A DNA stretch of 64,000 nucleotides from Hymenobacter crusticola (lineage in GTDB: Bacteria > Bacteroidota > Bacteroidia > Cytophagales > Hymenobacteraceae): assembly GCF_002154225.1 (NCBI RefSeq), contig NZ_MTSE01000001.1:310001-374000 (forward strand). Reading direction: 5' to 3'. A model generated the notes under the pieces. That model saw only the letters and a program-made list of their open reading frames with translations, made no database searches and was not told where the DNA came from. The stretch's first letter is position 1. Every line of letters begins with the position of its first letter. Both the position numbers and the translations under genes were made by a program. Shown here piece after piece: positions 25,717-34,400 of the stretch.

Positions 25717-26817
25717 CTATAATAGTTCCTCTAGCTTTCCGGCGTCGGGGATGTCGTGGTAGTGGTATTTACCTTTTACCACACCATTTTGAAGCAAGAT
25801 CAGCCCAGGGTTCGACCGGATCATCGATTTGAGCACCGTAGCGTCGGCGTAGTAGAAAGGCACGGCTAGGTTTACGTCGTGGCGGAAAGCATCAAACTCG
25901 GCCGGGCTGCTGCTGGTAACAACTAGGGTGGAAATATGCTTGCGCGACTTGGCTAGCCCCGCAAACAGTTCGTTGAACTGTTGGAAACGGTCGCGGTCGG
26001 CGCTTTCGGTGCTTTGCACAATAAGAATTAGGCGGTTACCCTCCAGAAGCTGTTGGGTAAAGTCGCCCTCGTCGTTCCACACTTTGAAGTCGGTGATTTT
26101 GGGTCCAGCTTCCGGGTTCAACGGCACCATCTGCTTGAATTTCCAAGTAGTATCCGTCGGGTAATCGGTGAAATCCTTGGTTTCCCCGTTGCGCGTCATG
26201 ATGTACTTGTAGCGCAGTTGAGCGGAAGGCTTCATCAGCTTTCCGATGTCATTGCCCACTTTGTAGGGCAGAAAGTCGAAATACGGCAAGTGACCCAGGG
26301 CCCGCACCCCAATGCCAACGGCCACGGCCGTGGCCACCGTGATGTACATCACCCCAAGCGTGCCCCGGGCAAAGGTGCGCCGCAGATAGCGTTGATTGTA
26401 GTGCACCACAGCCCATAACCCAAGCAAGAACAAGTCTTTCGTGAAGGAAGCCCAGGGCGTGAGCTTGATAAAGTCGCCAAAGCAACCGCAGTCAGTTACC
26501 TTGTTGAAGGCTGCCGAGTAGAAGGTGAGAAAGGCAAAGAAGACCAGCAAGCCAAGCAGCGCCCACATTATCTGGCGCATTTGCCAGCGTAACAGCAAAG
26601 CCACTCCAAGCACTACTTCCAGCGAGCTTAGTACGAGGGAAAGTGTGCGGGCAAAGCTGCGAAAATTCAGGAAGAACGAGCCGAAGTCCTCCGCAAACAC
26701 TTCAAAGTATTCCTCCAGCTTCAACGCCGTGCCAATGGGGTCGTTGAGTTTGATAAGGCCAGAGAAGATAAACAGGCCGCCAAGCAGCACCCAGCAAATA
26801 CGCGTAACGAGTTTCAT
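25717..26817 (-). CDS. DoxX/MauE-like membrane protein with thioredoxin-like C-terminal domain
   Basis: A 366-residue protein. Residues 1-180 contain four to five membrane helices with the DoxX/MauE features SGLIKLNDP near residue 20 and the redox-like DCGCFG (C110, C112). Residues from about 250 form a cytoplasmic or periplasmic thioredoxin-like domain (LILIVQSTES...LAVPFYYADATVLKSMIRSNPGLILLQNG) without a CxxC pair. MauE-type proteins are thought to pass electrons for disulfide formation. The ATG at 26817 (MKLVTRICW) starts the first helix; in-frame starts at 26826 and 26898 are alternatives. Physiological role unproven. Confidence 0.82.
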   Translation of the reverse strand: MKLVTRICWVLLGGLFIFSGLIKLNDPIGTALKLEEYFEVFAEDFGSFFLNFRSFARTLSLVLSSLEVVLGVALLLRWQMRQIMWALLGLLVFFAFLTFYSAAFNKVTDCGCFGDFIKLTPWASFTKDLFLLGLWAVVHYNQRYLRRTFARGTLGVMYITVATAVAVGIGVRALGHLPYFDFLPYKVGNDIGKLMKPSAQLRYKYIMTRNGETKDFTDYPTDTTWKFKQMVPLNPEAGPKITDFKVWNDEGDFTQQLLEGNRLILIVQSTESADRDRFQQFNELFAGLAKSRKHISTLVVTSSSPAEFDAFRHDVNLAVPFYYADATVLKSMIRSNPGLILLQNGVVKGKYHYHDIPDAGKLEELL

Positions 26818-26936
26818 GAACGGCATCGAGTAACGGAATAATTGCGTAACGGAGTAAAAGCCAGGCAGCAACCTAGGTTTTACCGGAAAGTAGCCCAAAG
26901 AACTTGCGGCGATGAAGCTAGACCACGGTTAGCACG

Positions 26937-26944
26937 CAAAGGTA
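26937..26944 (-). promoter_or_regulatory. TAnnTTTG box upstream of the DoxX gene
   Basis: TACCTTTG on the minus strand fits the -7 consensus. The leader to the ATG at 26817 would be about 115 nt, so the link to this gene is less certain than for lipA or pheS. Confidence 0.35.
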
Positions 26945-26970
26945 GGTCCCACTACGGATTACTTAGTTAC

Positions 26971-27528
26971 TCAGTCACGCAGTTGCTCTATATGCCCTCG
27001 TTTGATGAGCGCGAACACTGCGTAATTCAGCATATCCCGGTAGTTGGCCTCTACTCCTTCCGATACATACGTGTTACCACCTAGGTCTTCAATCTGCTTG
27101 GTACGATGCAGCTTCATCAGAATGATATCGGTGATGCTTTCTACGCGCATCTGCCGCCAGGCTTCGCCGTAGTCGTGGTTTTTGGCGAACAGCAACTGGC
27201 TGTTGATGCCCACCTCTTCGTCGTAGGCATCGGCCACCCGCTCGGGGTCTAGGTCCAAGGGCGCGTCGGGAGGCAAGTGCAGCTGGATGAGTGCAATGAC
27301 GCAGTAGTTGATGATGGCCACGAACTCTTCATCGATGCCGTCGGCTACCAGCTGTTTGCCTTTCTCCTGGATGGAGCGGATGCGTTGCGCTTTGATGTAA
27401 ATCTGGTCCGTTACGGAAGGCAGCCGCATGATGCGCCACGCCGTGCCGTAGTCGTGCGCTTTGGCCAAGAATAGCGCCCGACAGTGGCTGATTACTTGGT
27501 CGTACTCGTGCTGTGTTTGGCTTTGCAA
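26971..27528 (-). CDS. DUF1599 protein (two tandem domains)
   Basis: A protein made of two DUF1599 (nucleotide modification associated) domains. The first contains KAHDYGTAWRIMRLPSVTDQI and the second KNHDYGEAWRQMRVESITDII, each with the conserved H/N-D-Y-G-x-A-W-R core. There is no ATG before the first domain. The TTG at 27528 gives a 185-residue protein that begins where I expect the family to start, while an open frame to 27774 adds an unlikely Cys-rich leader overlapping folP. It is divergent from folP. The molecular function of the family is not established; a role in nucleotide handling is only implied by its name. Confidence 0.8.
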   Translation of the reverse strand: MQSQTQHEYDQVISHCRALFLAKAHDYGTAWRIMRLPSVTDQIYIKAQRIRSIQEKGKQLVADGIDEEFVAIINYCVIALIQLHLPPDAPLDLDPERVADAYDEEVGINSQLLFAKNHDYGEAWRQMRVESITDIILMKLHRTKQIEDLGGNTYVSEGVEANYRDMLNYAVFALIKRGHIEQLRD

Positions 27529-27729
27529 GATAATAAGGCTAGATTTAGGAACTTGGGAGCTTGGGAACTTGGGTTTGCTTTTCAAGCAGCGTACAAGGGA
27601 TTGTGCACTAGTTTGCTTCGCCGCGTGGCAGCAGCTTCCCCGCCCGATGCGGGCGCTAGCATGCTTGCTAGTGCCCGGAATCAAAGCGACTTTTGCCCAC
27701 CCACTAAGTCCTTGCGCTTCCAAATTCCC

Positions 27730-28623
27730 ATGATCCAGACCGCCGCGAAAGATACATGTTTTTCCCCGAGGCAAACCCTATGTTGCCCCGGTGGTCGCCT
27801 CTTGGATCTGCGCCAGCCGCAGGTGATGGGTATTCTGAACCTCACACCCGACTCCTTTTTCGCTGATAGTCGCGTCGCTAGCCACGCCAACCACACCGAT
27901 CTGCTCCGCCGGGCCGAAGCCATGCTCAAGGCCGGCGCTGGCGTGCTCGACCTAGGTGCTTATTCCTCCCGCCCTGGTGCCGAAGACATCAGCGCGGAAG
28001 AAGAACAGCGCCGCCTGTTGCCCGCCCTAATCTCTTTGCGGGAAACCTTTCCGGAAGCCTTCATTTCCGTTGATACATTCCGTGCTAGTGTTGCAGCGGA
28101 GGCCGTAGCAGCTGGTGCCGACATCATCAACGACATCAGCGGCGGCACCCTCGACGAGGCTATGTTCGCGACGGTTGGGCGCCTGCGGGTACCCTATGTG
28201 CTCATGCACATGCGCGGCACCCCCCAAACCATGACGCAGCACACTGACTACGCAAACGATATGGTGGTGGAGTTGGTGCGCTATTTTCGCGATAAGCTGG
28301 TAGCCATACGGGCGGCTGGCATCGTGGACGTGGTGCTCGACCCAGGCTTTGGGTTTGCCAAGACACCAGCGCAGAGCTATGCATTGTTGCGGCGCCTAGG
28401 AGAGCTGCAAGTACTCGGCTTGCCTGTATTGGCAGGACTTTCGCGCAAAGGGATGGTATACAAATCCCTAGGTTTAACGCCCGAAGAGGCACTACCAGGT
28501 ACGATAGCACTCAACGCCATTGCCTTGCTCAACGGCGCCAAATTGCTGCGCGTACATGATGTAGCCGAGGCCGTACAAACTGTGCAGCTCGTTTCCCAAA
28601 CTTATCCTTCTCCTACTCCGTGA
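27730..28623 (+). CDS. folP: Dihydropteroate synthase
   Basis: A 297-residue TIM-barrel enzyme condensing p-aminobenzoate with dihydropterin pyrophosphate in folate synthesis. Signatures are MGILNLTPDSFF (the pterin-binding strand and loop 1), DLGAYSSRPGA, DIINDISGG, and the C-terminal GLSRKGMVY. The ATG at 27730 starts a short leader before the first barrel strand; the upstream in-frame start at 27484 overlaps the divergent DUF1599 gene and is rejected. The last codon overlaps the start of cdaA in a GTGA arrangement, so the two are translationally coupled. Confidence 0.96.
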   Translation: MIQTAAKDTCFSPRQTLCCPGGRLLDLRQPQVMGILNLTPDSFFADSRVASHANHTDLLRRAEAMLKAGAGVLDLGAYSSRPGAEDISAEEEQRRLLPALISLRETFPEAFISVDTFRASVAAEAVAAGADIINDISGGTLDEAMFATVGRLRVPYVLMHMRGTPQTMTQHTDYANDMVVELVRYFRDKLVAIRAAGIVDVVLDPGFGFAKTPAQSYALLRRLGELQVLGLPVLAGLSRKGMVYKSLGLTPEEALPGTIALNAIALLNGAKLLRVHDVAEAVQTVQLVSQTYPSPTP

Positions 28624-29456
28624 TTGGCACCTTCGCTATCGGCTTCCTGCGCATCGGCTGGATCGACATCGTGGACGTGCTATTGGTCACAGTCCTGTTC
28701 TACCAGCTCTATAAGCTGCTGACCGGCAGTGTCGCCCTAAAGATCTTTTTGGGCTTCATGTCGGTGTACCTGTTTTATTTGGTGGTGAAAGCCGCTGGCA
28801 TGGAGCTGCTTACCTCGATTCTGGGGCAATTCATGAGCGTGGGTGTGCTAGCAGGCATTATTTTGTTTCAGCAGGAAATTCGCCGGTTTCTGCTGAATGT
28901 GGGCAAGGCAACGGCCCTAGACCGTGTGCGCGTTTTTCCGTGGCGCCGCGAGGAGCCTACCCGCATGAGCGTGACGCCCTTCATTGAGGCGGCCAAGAGC
29001 CTAGCTGGTAAGAACATTGGTGCGCTCATCGCCTTCACCATGGCTTCGGACCTGAAGTTCTATGCCAACTCCGGGGACAACATCGACGCCGTGGTGAGCA
29101 AGCGTCTCATCATGAGCATCTTCAACAAGACTAGCCCGCTGCACGACGGCGCCGTTATCATCGCCAACAACCGCATCCAGGCGGCGCGCTGCATTCTGCC
29201 GGTGAGCGAGAACCCCGACGTGCCCGCTTCTATGGGCCTGCGCCACCGTGCCGCCATTGGCCTGACGGAAGTGACCGACAGCGTGGTGCTGGTGGTGAGC
29301 GAAGAGACGGGCCAGATTTCGCTCGTGCGGGGCGGCGAAGTATTCCGCAACCTAGCCCCTGCCGACTTGCGCGCGCGGCTCAACGAGATGTTGTATGACG
29401 TGCGGCCCAAAACGTCCTCAAATACTGCGGGCACCGAGAAAACGGTGGCTGCCTAG
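28620..29456 (+). CDS. cdaA: Diadenylate cyclase CdaA
   Basis: A 278-residue membrane enzyme making c-di-AMP. Three membrane segments occupy residues 1-85. The DisA_N catalytic domain follows with SPLHDGAVII (the DGA motif) and GLRHRAAIG (the RHR motif), both intact. The start codon is GTG, sharing its last bases with the folP stop (GTGA). As far as I recall, folP-cdaA adjacency recurs in Bacteroidota, and the coupling here fits that. c-di-AMP normally controls osmolyte and potassium transport. No phosphodiesterase or CdaR gene is adjacent. Confidence 0.95.
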   Translation: MIGTFAIGFLRIGWIDIVDVLLVTVLFYQLYKLLTGSVALKIFLGFMSVYLFYLVVKAAGMELLTSILGQFMSVGVLAGIILFQQEIRRFLLNVGKATALDRVRVFPWRREEPTRMSVTPFIEAAKSLAGKNIGALIAFTMASDLKFYANSGDNIDAVVSKRLIMSIFNKTSPLHDGAVIIANNRIQAARCILPVSENPDVPASMGLRHRAAIGLTEVTDSVVLVVSEETGQISLVRGGEVFRNLAPADLRARLNEMLYDVRPKTSSNTAGTEKTVAA

Positions 29457-29900
29457 CCTCAAAGCTTTTCAGTCTTTAGCCAGATAAAATCACTGGAGCG
29501 GCCACGCAGCACCGCTCCTAGGTATTCTGCGTGGCCTACAGTTCAACCTAGCTCATCCCCAAGGGGTTAACCAGAAAAAATATCTGGTTTTCGTACCACT
29601 ATTTCAGGTAGTTTTTATACATTCATTCCGATCATTAGAATAAGCGCCGCTAGTTTTGCCGGCCATTATCCGCGCGGGCGGCCGTTTCTGTTTTGCCCAT
29701 ACTACCGGTGAGGCACACACCCCTCACCCCTTTCTATTCTCCTGCTTTAGCACGCTTCTGTGCTCCCTATGCTGCGGCCTAAGTGCCTAGCAGTCTGGCT
29801 TCCTATGCTTATCTCATAGCGGTAGTTGCGCGTGGTCGCGTGCCTGCTTCTGCATTCGTTGATTGATCTGATCCATTCCTCACTTCCACTCCGCACGACT
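29457..29900. other. Intergenic region with competing hairpins
   Basis: This 444-bp stretch follows cdaA and precedes the patatin gene. Two stems share bases around 29501: GGAGCGG (29495) with CCGCTCC (29512), and GCCACGCAG (29501) with CTGCGTGGC (29527), so they are mutually exclusive. A terminator-like hairpin follows at 29569. No coding region is supported. Confidence 0.5.
29569..29592 (+). terminator. Possible terminator of the folP-cdaA unit
   Basis: AACCAGA pairs with TCTGGTT across a 7-nt A-rich loop followed by TTT. The stem is short, so this is a weak call. Confidence 0.4.
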
Positions 29901-31367
29901 ATGCCACTCTCTTCCGCCGATTTCACCGAACATGCCAGCGTACGCGGCGCCATCCAACAAATGCGCGACTACCTAGCCAAGCAGCCCAACTGGTCTGTCT
30001 CCGATGTGGTTGACTTGCCGGCCGATGGTCAGCCGCAACACCAATACGTAGACTTAGTAATGGAAGGCGGCGGCATGCTCGGCATTGCGCTAGTGGGCTA
30101 CGTGTATGCGCTGGAACAAGCTGGTATTCGTTTTTTACGTTTGGGAGGTACCTCGGCGGGTTCTATCAATGCACTCTTGATGGCGGCGGCTGGCCCACGG
30201 CAAGAAGCTTCTACCCAGTGGATCATTGAGCAGCTTGCCAACCAAAACTTCTATGAATTCGTGGATGGCGACGCAGATGCGCGCGCTTTCACGGCTGACT
30301 TACTACAACCGGAAGAGAACCATCATGGGCTAGGCGGGTTTCTTCACGGCTTACGAGGCAAGGCAAAGCTTTTCAACGACGCGCTGCAAGTCATTGACAA
30401 CATGCGCGAAGACAAAGGCTTGCACTCGGGCGACGTGTTTCGCCAATGGCTGCAAAAACTACTCAACCAGAAAGGCATCAGGTCCATCAGCCAGCTCCTG
30501 GAGCTCCGACAGCAAGTGCCTGCACAAGGTCTTCAGCGCCGCGCCGCCCCAGAATACCAACGCCCCGAGCCGGAAGCATACAACCCCGCCGACTTATCGC
30601 GCATAGCCCTGGTCACGGCGGATATTACGACTCAGACAAAGGTGGTTTTCCCCGAGATGGCACCTCTGTACTGGAAAGACTGGAAAAATATCCATCCAGC
30701 AAGCTTGGTACGGGCTTCCATGTCGGTGCCGCTGTTTTTCCAACCCTATACCGTGTCTGGACTGCCCGGGCGCAAAGGATCGACTGACAGCGCGCTTTAT
30801 GAAGCTGCGTGGAATGCTTTGGGCTACATGGGTGAAATTCCCGAGTCGGTGCTATTTGTGGATGGCGGCATCATGTCCAACTTCCCCATCGACCTATTTC
30901 ACGACAACACGCAGGTACCGGCCGCACCTACGTTCGGCATCAAGCTAGGGGTCGACCGCGCCGCGAGTCGCACCACCAATTCGCTGCCGCAATACCTAGG
31001 TGCCATCTTCGACGCGGCCCGCACCCAATACGATTTCGACTTCATTCACCGCAACTCCGACTACCGCCACTTGGTGCACTGCCTAAATGTAGACGGCTTC
31101 AACTGGCTTGATTTCCAAATGTCGGACGCGGATAAGCTGGAGCTGTTTGCCGTGGGCGTGCGCGGTGCGGTAGAGTTTCTGCTGAATTTTGATTGGAGTG
31201 GCTACAAAAAGCTACGCGCTGAGAAAGTACGCGTGGTGCAACAGTCGCGTGAGCTGGATGCAGAGAAAGCACGATTGCACACGGCACCAGTAGTCGAGCT
31301 AGAATGGCCCGGCGGCATGAAGCCAGGCTATATGAAGGCTGACTTACATGTAGAAGTGCACGGGTGA
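29901..31367 (+). CDS. Patatin-like phospholipase
   Basis: A 488-residue patatin-family lipid acyl hydrolase. From the ATG at 29901 the oxyanion-hole motif is MEGGGMLG (about 54-61), the nucleophile is Ser85 in GTSAG, and the catalytic Asp lies in FVDGGIMSNFPIDLF. Between them is a large insertion (about 110-230) with helical, charged sequence. There is no signal peptide, so it is probably cytoplasmic or membrane-associated. An in-frame ATG at 29826 would add a hydrophobic leader but also a long spacer, so it is less likely. It ends 51 bp before the large sensor-like gene on the same strand, and the two are probably co-transcribed. Confidence 0.9.
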   Translation: MPLSSADFTEHASVRGAIQQMRDYLAKQPNWSVSDVVDLPADGQPQHQYVDLVMEGGGMLGIALVGYVYALEQAGIRFLRLGGTSAGSINALLMAAAGPRQEASTQWIIEQLANQNFYEFVDGDADARAFTADLLQPEENHHGLGGFLHGLRGKAKLFNDALQVIDNMREDKGLHSGDVFRQWLQKLLNQKGIRSISQLLELRQQVPAQGLQRRAAPEYQRPEPEAYNPADLSRIALVTADITTQTKVVFPEMAPLYWKDWKNIHPASLVRASMSVPLFFQPYTVSGLPGRKGSTDSALYEAAWNALGYMGEIPESVLFVDGGIMSNFPIDLFHDNTQVPAAPTFGIKLGVDRAASRTTNSLPQYLGAIFDAARTQYDFDFIHRNSDYRHLVHCLNVDGFNWLDFQMSDADKLELFAVGVRGAVEFLLNFDWSGYKKLRAEKVRVVQQSRELDAEKARLHTAPVVELEWPGGMKPGYMKADLHVEVHG

Positions 31368-31418
31368 GAAACCGGATGAGCAGCGGCTTGTGGGTATTCA
31401 CGGTTTCAAGCAAACCCG

Positions 31419-34400
31419 ATGAGTTCTTTTACCGAAAGTTTACGGCGCAACCTTGGCATCATCGGCTTAAGCGTACTTATCGCTACTGGGGTAGCTTATT
31501 ATGTTTTGCAATATGTGCCCGAGAAAACGACGGCACTGAACGGCCGCTACTTTCGGGTATTAGAGCGTATCGGTCTGAACCTTCAGCATAAGATAACAGC
31601 ACAACACAAAGTAGATGAAGGGATTGTCTGGCGTTTGCACCACCAAAGGATTTTGCAACCCGGCCAAATCGCACGTGATCAAACAAGAAGGGCCGCCGAG
31701 GCCCGTATTATTACCAGTTGGGACACACTTAACCGGGAGACCCCAGGGCTAGGGTTTGAGCGCCTGCATGTTCTTGTATCCAACCAAACTCTAGCGCAGC
31801 CAACGGTAGAGCCAGCCAGCGACTCAAGTGGGCGCTTGCTATTTCACCAGCCCTTGCATCCCTTATTCCATGCTGAGCCGGCCGACCTAGTATGCAGTCT
31901 ACCCTTAGATTCGTTGATAAGGCAGTTGCGACGCCCCGATGTATTCGAGTATTTCTTCGTGTGCAACCCGGCTACCCAGCAGCTCCTTTACAGCAGCAAA
32001 CCTGGGCTATTACTTGGCAATCTTACAGCTAAACCGCCTGCCTGGCTGCGCGACACAACAGGCCTGCGCACGGGTAAGACGGCCGAAATTACCATTCAAG
32101 GTCAGGCATTTCACTTGTTCGCGCAGCCGCTACGCCTAGCTACTGGCACCGACTGGCTATTATGTGGTGCGGTGCCCATCGCCCAATTTAATCAGGAGCG
32201 TTACTCCGTTTCTTCCTCAACCCTTGAGGTTTCCCTCAGCCTGCTGTTGCTCGGTCTGTTGGCAATGCCTTTTCTGAAGCTAGCCTTCATGAGTGCTCAC
32301 GAGCGTCTTAACCGCCTCGACGTGTTTCTCTGTGCGGCTTCGCTAGTGCTAGGTTCGGGCCTGATTGTATTGGGCATGCAGTCGTTTGTGATGCGCCACT
32401 GGCTGGAGCGCAACGCCTTAGAAGGTCAGCTACGCACGCTGAGTAACGCGGTAAAGAGTAACCTAGCCCAAGAACTGGCCGAATTAGATACCACCTTGCA
32501 GCTTGCCGATGCCTGCTTGGAGCGGAAGCTTCCAATGTGGCATGTAACGGATACGTTACCAGGTATCTTAGAAGACACGTTGTCTGCAACACAGCAGTTC
32601 CGGCCAAAGCAAAGGCGAGGCTCCAGCGACTTATTCTTATGGATTGACGCTCAGGGTGAAAGCCGCTTAGCGCTAGGTCAGACCAAAGAGCAACTTCCCG
32701 ACTACCTCACTAACCTGCGGAGCCGGCTCTACTTTCAAGCCGTTCAGCAACTTACCTACCCGGATAGCACCTCTCAGGAGCCCTATTACTTCAGCTCTAT
32801 CATTTCTTATAAAGATGCAGGAGTCACGGCGGTAGTGGCGCGAGCTAGCCGTTGGCCTAGCTTGAAAAGCAACGGAACCAATGTGCTGCCGGGGGCGTGT
32901 ATTCTCACCACCGATCTACGCTGCCTCAGCCGCCCGGTGCTGCCTCCTGGTTACAGCTTTTGCCTCATCGACGAGAAAGGCGAGGTGCTCTTTCATTCAG
33001 ATGAACGCCTGACCTTGAGTGAGAATCTCTTGAAGGACGCAGGGCCTTCCGCAGAGTTGCAAGCCGCTATATTTGCCCACGATATCACCTTTACGAAAGG
33101 CGATTATCAGGGGCGCAACAGCTTACTCTACCTACAGCCCTTGCCAATTACCAACCGTTACTTGGTCACTGTTGCGGACCTAGATGTGGTGCAGGCTTGG
33201 CAGTTGCAGACCTTGTCGGAGGCGGCAGGCTTACTTACAGTGTTTTGGCTTCTGCTAGCCTTGTTTGCCGCTTTGTTACGAGTGACGGCGCCCCGCGCTC
33301 GGGATATACTGCCCGTGCACCAGAGCTTCCAGCGCTTATGGCCACGCCGTAACTATGCCAACCGCTACGCCCGTCTGACAGCAGCTCTGCTGCTAGCACT
33401 CCTAGGGATTACTATAACGGTGTTGTTCGTTCCTCCTCTGACGCAACTATTCGTGCTGTTAGCCACCCCGTTGTATCTGTATTGGCTTGCGTACAAGTTG
33501 TTACCGATGGAGAGAGAAACTCCACGTCAGATTATAGTCTGGAAGGTGACCCTCGTGGCGGCGCTGCTAGTGCTTAACCTATACTTTGGCCAGCTACTTG
33601 GACTACGACAGCTAAGTATCGGGGTAGCCTTTCAAATCGTTCTAGTGCTGCTACTCATGCCTATAGCATCAGAGTGGCCACAGCGGCTGCGCAAAAGGAT
33701 TCCTTATCACTCGCGCTTTCCTCGGCTTACCTACCGATTCTACTATAGCAGCATGCTACTAGGCTGGGTGCTACTGCTCGGCATTGTGCCTTCTTTCTGT
33801 TGCTATCAGATTGCTAACGGAGTGGAGCGCATGTATCAAATCCGGTACGCACATTTGAGCTTACTACAGCAGCTAGGGCCAACTCGCTTTGTAGACTTGG
33901 AGCTACGTGAGAAGCTATTTGATGTGTTTCTCACCGATCAACTAGTTACTCTAAAGTCTTTAGCGTGGCCACTAGGGACACCTTTCCTTAGATTTCAAGT
34001 AAGTCTGCCTAGTAAAAAACCGTCTGCTCAAAAACCCAACGAATACGCTAGCTTCTTTTTCGGAACGGCTATTAGTGACAACCCTCCTAGGTTGCCCAGC
34101 GAGCAGTCGCTAACCTGGGCTAAGCAAGGCTACACGATTATCCCCAACCGTCGGTTTTATGGGCTGCTTCACCACAGCTTCTCTACCAATGCTATTGGCA
34201 CCCGTCAGGCCCTACCGGTTTATGCCGATGACTCTGTGCAGCTGAGCTTGTGGCGGGTAGCCCGGAAACCGGCCCTGTATGCTAGCCGCAATAACATGCG
34301 CTACCGTCATTGGCTAGTTTCTGAAACGGATGCGCATCCAACGTTACAGTGGCTTCTAGGCCCGGTACACTCCGTCAATAAATGGCTACAATCCTCTTGG

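Noticed and set aside
25717..26817. DoxX protein considered as a thiosulfate:quinone oxidoreductase subunit
   Set aside because: The CGCFG motif and thioredoxin-like C-terminal domain fit MauE-like proteins better, and no partner gene is nearby.
27529..27774. N-terminal extension of the DUF1599 gene
   Set aside because: It overlaps the folP start, is Cys- and Lys-rich, and precedes the first conserved domain. A TTG start at 27528 is more plausible.
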